Assembly: GCA_028289195.1 (NCBI GenBank)
Contig: JANQQR010000023.1
Coordinates: forward strand, 62,001 to 126,000
DNA length: 64,000 nt
Direction: 5' to 3'
Source: Phycisphaerales bacterium
GTDB taxonomy: Bacteria > Planctomycetota > Phycisphaerae > Phycisphaerales > UBA1924
The translations under genes were made by a program, and so were the position numbers. The stretch's first letter is position 1. Each line of letters opens with the position of its first letter. The notes under the pieces were generated by a model. That model was not told the DNA's origin. It searched no databases and saw nothing but the letters and a program-made list of their open reading frames with translations. Shown here in pieces: positions 38,742 to 47,400 of the stretch.

Positions 38742-39497
38742 ATGAAGATTCGACGTTCGCGGTGCGCGGTCGGCGCACTCGCCGCAGCGGCGGCAGCGGC
38801 TCCGGGTCTCGCGCAGACCTCCATCGATCTCGAGCCAGCCAAGGACAACACCCTCTACAACGACGCGACCGGTGCGCTGTCGAACGGTGCCGGCACGCGT
38901 CTGTTCGCAGGGGTCGCAGGCCTGAACGCCGAGGCGTTTCGGCGCGGGCTGCTCGCGTTCGATGTCGCGGGTGCGATCCCCGCCGGTTCGGTGATCTCAA
39001 GCGCGACGCTCACGATGACCGTCGTCCAGGCGGCCGACAACGCGGCGGTCGACTTCACGCTCCATCGCGTCGAGCAGGACTGGGGCGAAGCGGGCTCGAT
39101 CGCGTCGGCGGGCCAGGGCGGTGGCGGCCAAGCGCTCGACGGCGACGCGACCTGGCTCCACACGTTCTCATCCGGGTCGTTCTGGGCTTCGCCGGGCGGT
39201 GACTTCGATCCCGTGGCCGACGCGAGCACCGCCGTGGGAGGCCAGGGCGAATACACCTGGAGCGGCAGCGGCCTGACCAGCGCGGTGCAGGACTGGCTCG
39301 ACAACCCGGGCACGAACTTCGGCTGGCTCCTGAGGACGGTCGAGGATTCGGGCACGAACGCGCGCGCCTTCGCCAGCCGGGAGTTCGGCTCTGCCGCGTT
39401 TCGCCCGAACCTCGCGATCACGTACGTCCCGGGCCCGGGTGTGCTCGCGATCGGGCTGCTGAGCGCCCCGTTCAGCACGCGCCGGCGGCGGCGCTGA
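38742..39497 (+). CDS. Secreted DNRLRE-domain protein with PEP-CTERM-like tail
   Basis: 251 residues. The signal peptide is MKIRRSRCAVGALAAAAAAA to LAQ. The body matches the DNRLRE beta-sandwich (SIDLEPAKDNTLY, RGLLAFDVAG, ATLTMTV, TLHRVEQDW, AVQDWLDNPGTNFGWLL, RPNLAITY). The C-terminus VPGPGVLAIGLL followed by RRRRR is a PEP-CTERM-like sorting signal: PGP, a hydrophobic segment, then arginines. It is likely surface-anchored or processed by an exosortase-type system; none is seen in the window. Confidence 0.82.
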   Translation: MKIRRSRCAVGALAAAAAAAPGLAQTSIDLEPAKDNTLYNDATGALSNGAGTRLFAGVAGLNAEAFRRGLLAFDVAGAIPAGSVISSATLTMTVVQAADNAAVDFTLHRVEQDWGEAGSIASAGQGGGGQALDGDATWLHTFSSGSFWASPGGDFDPVADASTAVGGQGEYTWSGSGLTSAVQDWLDNPGTNFGWLLRTVEDSGTNARAFASREFGSAAFRPNLAITYVPGPGVLAIGLLSAPFSTRRRRR

Positions 39498-39536
39498 CCG
39501 AACAAGCGGTCGACACCCGGTATCCTCGGAGCCCGC

Positions 39537-41360
39537 ATGGATGCCGGCGCCGATGCTCTGCTCACGTGCTCCGCGGCTCCCGAACGGATCGGGCCGGACG
39601 CCCTGCGTCTCCGGCCGGTGCTGACGTACCACGGCCCGCTGGCCGACTGCGCGCACCGGCTGCTCTCGGGCGCCTGCGCCCACCACCCCCCGCTGCGCTT
39701 CATCCCCGGCCTGCCGATCGGTGAGGGCGACAACGCGACCGTTGTGGTCGCCGAAAAGGCCGAACGCGCATCGCTCACGATCGATCCGGAGGGGATCCGG
39801 ATCCGCGCGAACACTCCTGAGATGGTCCGCGCCTGCCTGGTGGATCTCGCGCAGCTCATCCGGCGATTCGGCGCCGAGCTGCCGGCGATCTCGATCCCGC
39901 AGGAGCCAGCGCTCGCCACCCGGGGCGTGATGCTGGATGTCTCGCGATGCCGCGTGCCCACGATGAGCCAGCTGTACAGCGTGGTCGACCAACTCGAGCT
40001 GCTCAAGATCAACCACCTGCAGCTGTACATGGAGCACACCTTCGCTTACGAGGGCCACGAAGCCGTGTGGTCGGAGGCGTCGGCGTTCACACCCGAGGAG
40101 ATCAACGAGCTCGATTCGTACTGCCACGCGCGCGGCGTTGAGTTGTGCGCAAACCAGAACACTCTCGGGCACCTGGAACGCTGGTTCGCGCACGACCGAT
40201 ACCTGGAGCTTGCCGAGATCCCCGATCGCCAGCGCGCCTGGTCGTTCCAGACCCCGGATGGGCGCGAGATCGTCAAGCGTGGGCCCTTTTCCCTGTGCCC
40301 GACCGATGAACGCTCGCTCGAGCTTGTGCGCGACATGCTCGATCAGTTGCTGCCGTGCTTTTCCTCAACGCACGCCAACGTCGGGTGCGACGAGGCCTAC
40401 GACGTCGGGCAGGGACGATCGAAGGATGAGGTCTCCGAGCGCGGGGCATGGGAGGTGTACGCGTCGCACGTCCGAGCTGTCGACGCGATAGTGCGCGATC
40501 ACGGGAAGCAGACGCTGCTCTGGGGCGACCTTGCGGTCCGCCATTCGCAGACGGAACTTTCCGGAACCGCGCTGCTCTGGGGATACGAACCGGGCTCCGT
40601 CTTCGACTGCGAAGCTCTCCCCGGCTCCTGGGCCTGCCCAGGCACGAGTTCGTGGCTCTCGATCACGGGGCGCACGAGCGTCAGCAGCGAGAACACGCAG
40701 AACGCCGCTCGCAGTGCAGCCCCTCAGAGAGGAGCGATGCTCGTCTGCGACTGGGGCGACCAGGGCCATCGCCAGCACTGGCCGGTCTCACTCCTGGCGA
40801 TCGCGCGCGCAGCGCACCACGCCTGGTGCGGCCCCGAGGCCAGGTTCGATGCGAGGAGCGCGGCGCTGCACCTGTTCGACGATGGGTCGCTGGCTTCCGG
40901 CCCGTGGCTCGAGCGCCTCGGCGACGCCGACGCGGATCTCTCCCGACGCGCGGGCCTGAGCAACACGAACGCGTTGTACACCGAGCTGCACCGCAGGCTC
41001 GATGACCCCGCAGAGCCCGGGTCGCTCGACGACTGGCAGGCAATCCGGAACCGGCTCGCCTCGATGCGTTCTGAGATGGACGGGTTCGCCCCCGGGCTGC
41101 ACCCGCTCGTCCGCGACGAACTCGACCATACGCTGCGCGTCGCGGAGCACGCGGGAGATAAGGCGATCGTCTGCCGCGCCGAGGCGTCGGGCCTGCCCCG
41201 GGCGCCCGCCCGGATCCGACTGGCGGCCGACATGGGAGCGATCATCGAGGACCACGAGAGCCTCTGGCACGCCCGCTCGCGCCCCGGCGGGCTCGAGGAA
41301 TCGACGTCCTGGTACGAGCGCGTTTTCGACGACTACCAGCACCCGGAGCGCGTCGCGTGA
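39537..41360 (+). CDS. Glycoside hydrolase family 20-like (beta-N-acetylhexosaminidase-like)
   Basis: 607 residues. An N-terminal GH20b-like zincin fold (to ~115) leads into the TIM barrel at RGVMLDVSRCRVPTMSQLYS. The catalytic Asp-Glu pair is in HANVGCDEAYDVGQG. There is no signal peptide, so it probably acts in the cytoplasm. It is the first gene of an operon with anmK (GTGA overlap) and murQ, which points to hydrolysis of GlcNAc from muropeptide sugars, a role usually filled by NagZ (inference from context). TATCCT lies ten bases before the ATG. Confidence 0.8.
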   Translation: MDAGADALLTCSAAPERIGPDALRLRPVLTYHGPLADCAHRLLSGACAHHPPLRFIPGLPIGEGDNATVVVAEKAERASLTIDPEGIRIRANTPEMVRACLVDLAQLIRRFGAELPAISIPQEPALATRGVMLDVSRCRVPTMSQLYSVVDQLELLKINHLQLYMEHTFAYEGHEAVWSEASAFTPEEINELDSYCHARGVELCANQNTLGHLERWFAHDRYLELAEIPDRQRAWSFQTPDGREIVKRGPFSLCPTDERSLELVRDMLDQLLPCFSSTHANVGCDEAYDVGQGRSKDEVSERGAWEVYASHVRAVDAIVRDHGKQTLLWGDLAVRHSQTELSGTALLWGYEPGSVFDCEALPGSWACPGTSSWLSITGRTSVSSENTQNAARSAAPQRGAMLVCDWGDQGHRQHWPVSLLAIARAAHHAWCGPEARFDARSAALHLFDDGSLASGPWLERLGDADADLSRRAGLSNTNALYTELHRRLDDPAEPGSLDDWQAIRNRLASMRSEMDGFAPGLHPLVRDELDHTLRVAEHAGDKAIVCRAEASGLPRAPARIRLAADMGAIIEDHESLWHARSRPGGLEESTSWYERVFDDYQHPERVA

Positions 41361-42445
41361 CGCGCACGACTATCGGCATCATGACCGGCACCAGTATCGA
41401 CGCGATCGATGCGGCGCTCGTCGAGATCAGCGGGCGTGGCCTCGATCTGCGCGCGGAGGTCGGCGCCACCGCGTCGCGCCCCCTCGGTGGCCTCGGCGTG
41501 ACTCTCCGCCGGATCGCCGAGCAGGAGCCCGTCGACTCCGGCGAGATCGCCCGGGCCCGGCGAGCCCTCGGAGAAGCCTGCGCGTCGTGCGCGCATGACC
41601 TCGGTGCCGAGCGAATCGATCTCGTCAGCGTGCACGGCCAAACCGTCTATCACTCGCCCCCCGTCAGCTGGCAGTTGATCGATGCCGCGCCGATCGCCGC
41701 GGCACTCGGAGCGCCCGTGCTCTTCGATCTGCGCGGTCCCGACCTCAACGCCGGCGGACGCGGTGCTCCGATCACGCCGCTGGCCGACTGGGTCATGCTG
41801 CGTGATCCGGGCGAGAGCCGGGCGATCGTGAATCTCGGCGGCTTCTGCAACGTCACGCTGCTCCCGGCCGGAGCCGGCGTCGACGCGGTGCGCGGCTTCG
41901 ATGTCTGCGCGTGCAACCAGGTGCTCGACGCGTGCGCACGCCTCGGCCTGGGTGCCGGGTTCGACGCCGGAGGCTCCAGCGCCCTCGCCGGTGAGCCGCA
42001 GGTTCACGCCCTCGCCGAGTTGTGCTCGATTCTCGAAGCGCAGCGCGAGGAGGGCCGGTCGCTGGGAACGGGGGACGAGGCCATGAACTGGGCCGAGCGG
42101 TGGGCGCCATCGCTGCACGCGCAGGACCTGTGCCGCAGCGCCTGCGAGGCGATCGGCGCGAGCATCGGCGCCTCGCTCGGGGAGGTTGATCGGGTGCTGC
42201 TCGCGGGAGGCGGTGTCCAGAACGCCGCGCTGGTCGACTGCATCCGGCGGGCCACCGAATCGGGTGACGGCGCCGACCCGCTGATCTCGCCGACCGACGA
42301 CTGCTCCGTGCCGGCGGCGTACCGCGAAGCCGCGGCGTTCGCGGTGCTGGGAGCCCTCGCGCAGGATCGCGTGGCCCTCACGCTGCCCCAGGTGACGGGG
42401 CGGGGGGACGATGTCATGCTCGGGGGGACATGGGCGCTCCCCTGA
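41357..42445 (+). CDS. anmK: Anhydro-N-acetylmuramic acid kinase
   Basis: 362 residues. The family shows GIMTGTSIDAIDAALVE at the N-terminus, VSVHGQTVYHSPP, FDLRGPDLNAGGRGAPITPL and LLAGGGVQNAAL. It hydrolyses the 1,6-anhydro bond and phosphorylates 1,6-anhydroMurNAc to MurNAc-6-phosphate with ATP. GTG start overlapping the stop of the GH20 gene; its 3' end overlaps murQ by 16 bases. It implies that lytic transglycosylase products are recycled in this organism. Confidence 0.95.
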   Translation: MTRTTIGIMTGTSIDAIDAALVEISGRGLDLRAEVGATASRPLGGLGVTLRRIAEQEPVDSGEIARARRALGEACASCAHDLGAERIDLVSVHGQTVYHSPPVSWQLIDAAPIAAALGAPVLFDLRGPDLNAGGRGAPITPLADWVMLRDPGESRAIVNLGGFCNVTLLPAGAGVDAVRGFDVCACNQVLDACARLGLGAGFDAGGSSALAGEPQVHALAELCSILEAQREEGRSLGTGDEAMNWAERWAPSLHAQDLCRSACEAIGASIGASLGEVDRVLLAGGGVQNAALVDCIRRATESGDGADPLISPTDDCSVPAAYREAAAFAVLGALAQDRVALTLPQVTGRGDDVMLGGTWALP

Positions 42446-43371
42446 ATCAACCCGCGGCCCCGCTCCCGGATCGTGGCCACCTGCTGACCGAGCAGCGCAA
42501 CCCGCGCTCGATGGATCTCGACACGCTCAGCGTCGCCGGGTGCGTGCGCGCGATGCAGCAGGAAGACGCGTCCGTCGCCGAGGCTGTCTCGCGTGCGTCG
42601 GAGGAGATCTGCGCATTCGTCAGCGCCATCGAGTCGCGCATGCGCGAGGCCGCTGGCGACGGCTCGATGGGGCGGCTCGTCTATCTGGGCGCGGGCACGA
42701 GCGGGCGCCTGGGCGTGCTCGATGCGTCGGAGTGCCCGCCAACATTCTGCACGCCCCCGGAGCTGATCGTCGGCGTGATCGCGGGGGGTGATCGTTCGCT
42801 GCGGGTCTCGAGCGAGGGACGCGAGGACGAATACGACGGCGCCCGCGATGAGCTCGATCGCCTGCGGATCAACGCATCAGACACGCTGCTGGGGATCGCC
42901 GCGGGCGGCACGACGCCCTATGTGCTCGGCGCGCTCGAAGAAGGAGCCAGGCGAGGTGCTTTGGCGGGCTGGCTGACCTGCGCCTCCGTGCAGAAGCCGG
43001 CGTTCGTCGAACACCACATCGTCGTCGAGACCGGCCCGGAGATCGTGACCGGGTCGACGCGCCTGAAGGCCGGGACCGCGACCAAGCTCGTGCTCAACAC
43101 GATCACGACAACGCTCATGGTGCGCATGGGCAAGGTCTACGAGAACCTCATGGTCGACCTGCGCGCGTCCAACGCCAAGCTCCGCGATCGCGCCGCACGC
43201 ATCATCTGCACGCTGACGGGGCTCGATCGTGAGGCGGCGCTCGATCTCCTCGATCGCGCGGGCGGCGAATGCAAGACGGCGATCGTGATGCACGAGCGCG
43301 CCGCCAGCGCCGATCACGCCCGGGCCTTTCTCGCCGAGCACGACGGACGCCTTCGCGATGCGCTCGCCTAG
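42430..43371 (+). CDS. murQ: N-acetylmuramic acid 6-phosphate etherase
   Basis: 313 residues. SIS-domain protein with GAGTSGRLGVLDASECPPTF, VIAGGD, LLGIAAGGTTPYVLGAL, GSTRLKAGTATKLVLN and LMVDLRASNAKLRDRA, all diagnostic. It cleaves the lactyl ether of MurNAc-6-P to give GlcNAc-6-P and D-lactate, directly following AnmK in the pathway. Its TAG stop shares CTAG with the stop of the convergent ankyrin gene. Confidence 0.96.
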   Translation: MGAPLNQPAAPLPDRGHLLTEQRNPRSMDLDTLSVAGCVRAMQQEDASVAEAVSRASEEICAFVSAIESRMREAAGDGSMGRLVYLGAGTSGRLGVLDASECPPTFCTPPELIVGVIAGGDRSLRVSSEGREDEYDGARDELDRLRINASDTLLGIAAGGTTPYVLGALEEGARRGALAGWLTCASVQKPAFVEHHIVVETGPEIVTGSTRLKAGTATKLVLNTITTTLMVRMGKVYENLMVDLRASNAKLRDRAARIICTLTGLDREAALDLLDRAGGECKTAIVMHERAASADHARAFLAEHDGRLRDALA

Positions 43372-44183
43372 CAGCCCCGCTCGGCGATGAGCTCGGGCTG
43401 CGAGCCCCCGAGCCTGAGGCGCACCGGCTGGTTGTTCTCGAACTCGAAGAAGAAGCGCGTGCTCGGCGCCCCGGCCGGATGGAACTCGTAGTTGCCCTGG
43501 TGCAGCAGCCCGCGGGCGACGCCGTCGCGACGCGCGATCTGCAGCCAGCCCCGGCGATGACGCGAGACGTCCCACGCGTCGGTGGCGTGGGCGCCGAACC
43601 GGTACTCACCCAGGATCTCGTCGATCTGGCTGTCGGTGAGCGGCAGGTCGAGCGCCTTGTCGTCGGCGTCGCCGAGCGACTCGAGGTAGGCGACGACATC
43701 GGCCGACGCGTCGCCGCCGAAGCGGGCGTGGGCGAGCAGCGTGATCCCGTGGGGGCCGCGCTCGCGCTGGATGCCCGGCGTGGCCTCGATGGTCGCGCGG
43801 ACGACCTCCAGATGACCGAGCATCGCGTGTGTGAACAGGTTCGGGCGGGCGCCGTTGGCGATCAGCACCTCGGCGATCTCGCGCCGGCCCGTGTGCGACG
43901 CGGCACCGATCGCGCTCTCCCAGTCGCCGAAGCCCCAGTCGTACGAGGCCTTGGCGAGTTCGGGCATCCGTTCCACGAGCGCCTTGACGCCCTCGAGGTC
44001 CGCGTGGCTCTTGCCCACGACCTCGCGAACCAAGGCGGGATCGAGGCGATCCACGAACTCGTGCTCTGAGCGCGCGAGCCCCGGAGCGTCGGCCTCGGCC
44101 CTCGCGACCGAGACACCCCCCACCGTAAAAGCCCCTGCGCCCAGCGCGGTGCGGGACACGAACGAGCGACGATCGATTGTCAT
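43368..44183 (-). CDS. Tat-exported ankyrin-repeat protein
   Basis: 271 residues. Start at 44183 with GGAGG five bases upstream; a twin-arginine signal (DRRSFVSRTALGAGAF to ARA). The mature part has ankyrin-like repeats: GDWESAIGAASHTGRREIAE, LIANGARPNLFTHAMLGHLE and the degenerate GITLLAHARFGGDASADVVA. The last ~75 residues form a separate domain (GEYRFG, LQIARRDG, PSTRFFFEFENNQPVRLRL). A folded, exported interaction module; partner unknown. Confidence 0.82.
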   Translation of the reverse strand: MTIDRRSFVSRTALGAGAFTVGGVSVARAEADAPGLARSEHEFVDRLDPALVREVVGKSHADLEGVKALVERMPELAKASYDWGFGDWESAIGAASHTGRREIAEVLIANGARPNLFTHAMLGHLEVVRATIEATPGIQRERGPHGITLLAHARFGGDASADVVAYLESLGDADDKALDLPLTDSQIDEILGEYRFGAHATDAWDVSRHRRGWLQIARRDGVARGLLHQGNYEFHPAGAPSTRFFFEFENNQPVRLRLGGSQPELIAERGC

Positions 44184-44278
44184 CTGGTCCTCCGATCCTC
44201 GAACCCCCAACCGTGCGGGTTGTACCACCCCGGCGCCCGCGGGAGGCACCCGACCGACCGATCGGAGAGACTGACGCC

Positions 44279-44608
44279 ATGAGCGACGACGCACCGACGC
44301 CCAGCCAGTGGCTTGTGATCCTCCGCCCGCCCCGGGAGACGTTCCCGGCCGATGCAACCGACGACGAGATTACAACGGTGCGGGCCCACTTCGCATACCT
44401 GCAGGCACGCCTGGCCGACGGCACTCTTGTGCTCGCCGGACGCACGCAGGAACCGCACAACCCGATCGGCCTCGTCATTCTCGAGTGCGCAGATCGCGAC
44501 GATGCCGAGCGGATCGTGCGGGCCGATCCGGTCATCTCAGAGGGGCTTTTCACCTATGAACTCAGGCCCTACGAGGTCGCCCTGCGGCGTTCGGGGGGCA
44601 ACGAATAG
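44279..44608 (+). CDS. YCII-related protein
   Basis: 109 residues. The single YCII-like domain (SQWLVILRPPRETF, HFAYLQARLADGTLVLAGRT, AERIVRADPVISEGLFTYEL, RPYEVAL) has the conserved active-site-region H and the DP of this small dimeric fold. Function is unclear; some members are dehydrochlorinases or catabolic enzymes. GGAGA precedes the ATG. Divergent from the ankyrin gene with a 95-base gap. Confidence 0.85.
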   Translation: MSDDAPTPSQWLVILRPPRETFPADATDDEITTVRAHFAYLQARLADGTLVLAGRTQEPHNPIGLVILECADRDDAERIVRADPVISEGLFTYELRPYEVALRRSGGNE

Positions 44609-44644
44609 GCGCCCCTGACCGGTTTCCGCCGATACAATCGCATC

Positions 44645-45355
44645 ATGAGCACGCGCATCGGATTCATCGCATCGGCGCTCGTCGTCGTCCTGCTGGCCAC
44701 GCCGGCGCTCGCGCAGGAGTTCGGGTCACCCCCGACCACCACGTTCCGCGAACGCATTACCGGCTCGATCACCATCCAGGACGGCGGCCCGATGATCGAC
44801 ACCGGCGACCAGATCGCCGCGCTCTTCGAGGACGAGGTCATCGGGCGGGTGACGTTCACCTCGGAGAACGTCGACTCGATGACCTACGAGATGCTCGTGT
44901 TCGGGGACGACCCCTCGACCGACGAGCGCGAGGGTCCGCGGATCGGCGACCGGTACGTGCTCGGGTTCTACGACGCCAGCCGCAACGTCCAGCGGATGAA
45001 CGTCGAAGCGCTGAACAGCAACGGCGAGTCGGTCAATCTCCGCTTCGAGGGCGCCGAGGTCATCCCGATCCCTGGCCTGCCGCTTGATCTCACGCCGACA
45101 CAGCAGGTCGACATCCGCCTCACGGCCGACGACAACGCCGGCGGCGGCGGAGGAGGAGGAGGGGGCGGCGGCTCAGGCATCGAGGCCGACGTCGACGGCG
45201 ATGGGAGGATCACCACGAAGGACGCCTCCCTCGTCCTGCGCATTGTTACCGGCGCCACACGCGGCGTGAGCGCCGATGCGCTCTCGCGGGCCGACGTTGA
45301 CGGCGACGGCACCGTCAGCACCGCCGACGCGATCGCGGTGCTGCAGGCACGCTGA
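44645..45355 (+). CDS. Secreted protein with poly-Gly linker and dockerin-like domain
   Basis: 236 residues. The signal peptide is MSTRIGFIASALVVVLLA to LAQ. A beta-rich domain follows (ITGSITIQDGGPMIDTGDQI, ALFEDEVIGRVTF, YVLGFYDAS). Then a run of 11 glycines at about residues 167-177 and a dockerin-type pair of loops (DVDGDGRITTKDASLVLRIV and DVDGDGTVSTADAIAVLQ). TACAAT ends six bases before the ATG, so it may be leaderless. No cohesin gene is in the window. Confidence 0.82.
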   Translation: MSTRIGFIASALVVVLLATPALAQEFGSPPTTTFRERITGSITIQDGGPMIDTGDQIAALFEDEVIGRVTFTSENVDSMTYEMLVFGDDPSTDEREGPRIGDRYVLGFYDASRNVQRMNVEALNSNGESVNLRFEGAEVIPIPGLPLDLTPTQQVDIRLTADDNAGGGGGGGGGGGSGIEADVDGDGRITTKDASLVLRIVTGATRGVSADALSRADVDGDGTVSTADAIAVLQAR

Positions 45356-45358
45356 TCG

Positions 45359-45757
45359 CTAATTCGCGCCCCCGCCCTCGATGTGCCCTTTCAATCCGAG
45401 CAGCTGCGACGACCACAGCTCGCTGAACCCGCTGACCCAGCGCTCGTAGATCGCGCGCACCGGCGCGGGGTTCAGGTAGTTGAGGCGCGTCCGCCCCTCC
45501 TTGCGTGACGTCACGAGCCCGGCCTCCTCGAGGATGCCCAGGTGCTTCATCACGCCGAAGCGCGTCAGGTGGGGCAGGGCGCCCACCAGATCGCCCGTGC
45601 TGCGGGGCCCGGGCTTGAGCAGGTCGAGGATGCGCCGGCGCGTCGGGTCCGACAGCGCCTTCCAGACCGGGTCGAGCTCGTCATCAACGGGCCCGGTCGG
45701 TGCGCCGTCCGTGGCGCGCGGAGCGCGAGTCATTCGTGCATCCCCGTTGGCGTTCAT
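45359..45757 (-). CDS. ArsR-family HTH regulator (module 2)
   Basis: 132 residues. Winged HTH with ALSDPTRRRILDLLK, RFGVMKHLGILEEAGLV, SRKEGRTRLNYLN, typical of the ArsR group linked to SRPBCC genes. No cysteine metal site is visible, so it is probably not a metal sensor. It is the last gene of an operon with an SRPBCC and a DinB gene. The operator at 46809-46832, in front of that operon, is its likely binding site. Confidence 0.88.
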   Translation of the reverse strand: MNANGDARMTRAPRATDGAPTGPVDDELDPVWKALSDPTRRRILDLLKPGPRSTGDLVGALPHLTRFGVMKHLGILEEAGLVTSRKEGRTRLNYLNPAPVRAIYERWVSGFSELWSSQLLGLKGHIEGGGAN

Positions 45758-45761
45758 CCCG

Positions 45762-46301
45762 TCAGGCCATCACGCGATCGAGGCCCATCGCCTTGCGACA
45801 GGCCGTGATCTGACCGGCGTGCACCGAGTCGTGCAGCGTCGAGAAGCCCGGGAGGTGCGCGATCGTCGGGGCGACCTCCGCGAAGCCGTCGACACCGGTG
45901 CCCTTGGCGAGCGCCTCGCCGCTCAGCCCCTTGAAGAACGCCACGTAGTCGGCGTGGATGCCGTCGTAGGCCGCGACGATCTCCTTGGGCGAGGGGTAGA
46001 CGCTGCGATCGTCCGTGGGCTCGGAGCCCATCTCGAACAGCGGGCGCCACTCTTCCTTCCAGTGCTCGGTCGTGCCGCCGGCCATCTGCATGAACGAGGC
46101 GTTGGCCATCGCCAGGTGGCCGATGTTCCACAACGTGTGGTTGCCCCCGGCGCACGGCGCGGTGAAGAACTGATCGTCGTTCAGCGTCGCGGCGAGAGCC
46201 GTCACGAGGTTGTGGACGACGTTGAGCGAGTGGATCCCGGCGTCGCGGGTCGCCTCGGCCTGCGCCGGCGTCAGGGTCGAGTCAGCGGTTGCGTTCGACA
46301 T
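45762..46301 (-). CDS. DinB-family protein (module 2)
   Basis: 179 residues. The fold is DinB-like: HSLNVVHNLVTAL, GNHTLWNIGHLAMANASFMQ and STLHDSVHAGQI give the usual three histidines. It is a putative metal-dependent hydrolase or thiol transferase. The start at 46301 overlaps the upstream SRPBCC gene by 20 bases; an ArsR gene follows after four bases. Confidence 0.85.
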   Translation of the reverse strand: MSNATADSTLTPAQAEATRDAGIHSLNVVHNLVTALAATLNDDQFFTAPCAGGNHTLWNIGHLAMANASFMQMAGGTTEHWKEEWRPLFEMGSEPTDDRSVYPSPKEIVAAYDGIHADYVAFFKGLSGEALAKGTGVDGFAEVAPTIAHLPGFSTLHDSVHAGQITACRKAMGLDRVMA

Positions 46302-46776
46302 GGGGCTTGAGTCCTTCCTGCAGGAGTTTGGTCCAGGTTGGCTGCACCTGCTCGAGCATCTCGTCTGGGACATACCCCGATGCGCGGTGCGTCAGCGTGA
46401 GCGTGGTCCGGTCCACGTCTTCGCTCAGACGATATTGCAGGTGGGAGACCGTCGGGTAGCTGATGAACATCGGCCCGATGATCTCGAGCAGCACCGGGGG
46501 CTTGATCACCTGCACGTGGCCCCACAGGTGGCCTGCGCCCTCGCCGAGATCACGGAACATCCGCCCGCCCACGACCGGCTCGATCTTGAGGCCGAAGCTC
46601 TTGCCGTCTTCGTGGGGCCGGAACCACTCCCCCACCTCGTCGACCAGCGCCCGGAACACCCGCTCGGGGCTCGCGTTGATCACCACCTGCATCGACACGT
46701 CGATCGTGAACCCCGGCGCACCCCCGCTCGCCCCATCGGCTCCCGTCGTTCTCGGCGCTGCATCGGCCCGCGGCAT
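46282..46776 (-). CDS. SRPBCC/AHSA1-domain protein (module 2)
   Basis: 164 residues. The START-like domain (FTIDVSMQVVINASPERVFRAL, GGRMFRDLGEGAGHLWGHVQ, LTLTHRASGYV) binds hydrophobic ligands in a helix-grip pocket. First gene of the operon with DinB and ArsR; AAGGAG is eight bases before the ATG and a perfect palindrome covers its promoter. Confidence 0.85.
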   Translation of the reverse strand: MPRADAAPRTTGADGASGGAPGFTIDVSMQVVINASPERVFRALVDEVGEWFRPHEDGKSFGLKIEPVVGGRMFRDLGEGAGHLWGHVQVIKPPVLLEIIGPMFISYPTVSHLQYRLSEDVDRTTLTLTHRASGYVPDEMLEQVQPTWTKLLQEGLKPHVERNR

Positions 46777-46808
46777 GGCGTCGTCTCCTTCATTGCCCCA
46801 TCGTTCTC

Positions 46809-46832
46809 ATAGGTGACTCTACAGTCACCTAT
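46809..46832. promoter_or_regulatory. Perfect palindromic operator (module 2)
   Basis: ATAGGTGACT-CTAC-AGTCACCTAT: 10-base arms with no mismatch. On the minus strand it lies between a TTGCTC -35 (46839-46844) and covers a TAGAGT -10 (46816-46821) with 17-base spacing. It is positioned to repress the operon that ends with an ArsR gene, so autoregulation is likely. Confidence 0.75.
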
Positions 46833-46855
46833 AAAGCGGAGCAAGCGGGATCACG

Positions 46856-46887
46856 AAAAAAGCCGCCGCTCTCGGTGAGCGACGGCT
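46856..46887 (-). terminator. Intrinsic terminator of module 1
   Basis: On the minus strand AGCCG-T-CGCTC, loop ACCGA, GAGCG-G-CGGCT form two 5-bp blocks around one mismatch, then TTTTTT. It lies 25 bases after the stop at 46912 and separates the two ArsR/SRPBCC operons. Confidence 0.85.
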
Positions 46888-46911
46888 GGAGGATCTGTCG
46901 GGCGGCGGTGC

Positions 46912-47370
46912 CTACCCGTCGACGAACTCGGCCACGAGCTCGAGGTTGGCCATCCAGCCCTCGCTGTGCTCCTGGCGGATCGCCGGGTCGGTGAGGCCCG
47001 CGTGCTGGATCTGCAGCTCGGTGCCTTCGGGGTGCTCGATGAAGTCGATCGTCACGAGGGTGCCCTTCACGTCGCGCCCCGGGCCGTCGACGTTCCAGGT
47101 AAAGGCGATGCGCGCCTCGGGCGTGAACTCGGTGTACTCGCCGAACACGCGCACCTCCTGGCCGTCGGGGTCGCGGAGGCTCATCGAGCGCTCGCCGCCG
47201 ACTCGGTTGTCGAGCACCGCGCCCGCGCACTTCCAGCCGTGCGAGCCGAACCACTTGGTGAAGCGCTCGGGTTCGGTCCACGCCTTCCACACGATCTCGC
47301 GCCGGGCCTTGAAGCGGCGCTTGACGAGCAAGGCGTCGGGTCCCACCAGGGTGCATTCTGCGCTTGTCAT
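46912..47370 (-). CDS. SRPBCC/AHSA1-domain protein (module 1, second)
   Basis: 152 residues. A typical AHSA1 pattern: LLVKRRFKARREIVWKAWTE, FTKWFGSHGWKC, PDGQEVRVFGEYTEFTPEAR and GWMANLELVAEFV. AAGGA lies upstream of the ATG. It is 30 bases downstream of a second SRPBCC gene, and they are paralogous to each other. Confidence 0.88.
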   Translation of the reverse strand: MTSAECTLVGPDALLVKRRFKARREIVWKAWTEPERFTKWFGSHGWKCAGAVLDNRVGGERSMSLRDPDGQEVRVFGEYTEFTPEARIAFTWNVDGPGRDVKGTLVTIDFIEHPEGTELQIQHAGLTDPAIRQEHSEGWMANLELVAEFVDG

Positions 47371-47400
47371 CGTTCTCTTCCTTGTCTTGGAGGTGTTGGA

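Noticed and set aside
45150..45176. GGC/GGA-rich run as a microsatellite or slippage site
   Set aside because: It encodes an in-frame 11-glycine linker between two domains, a normal feature of secreted dockerin proteins.
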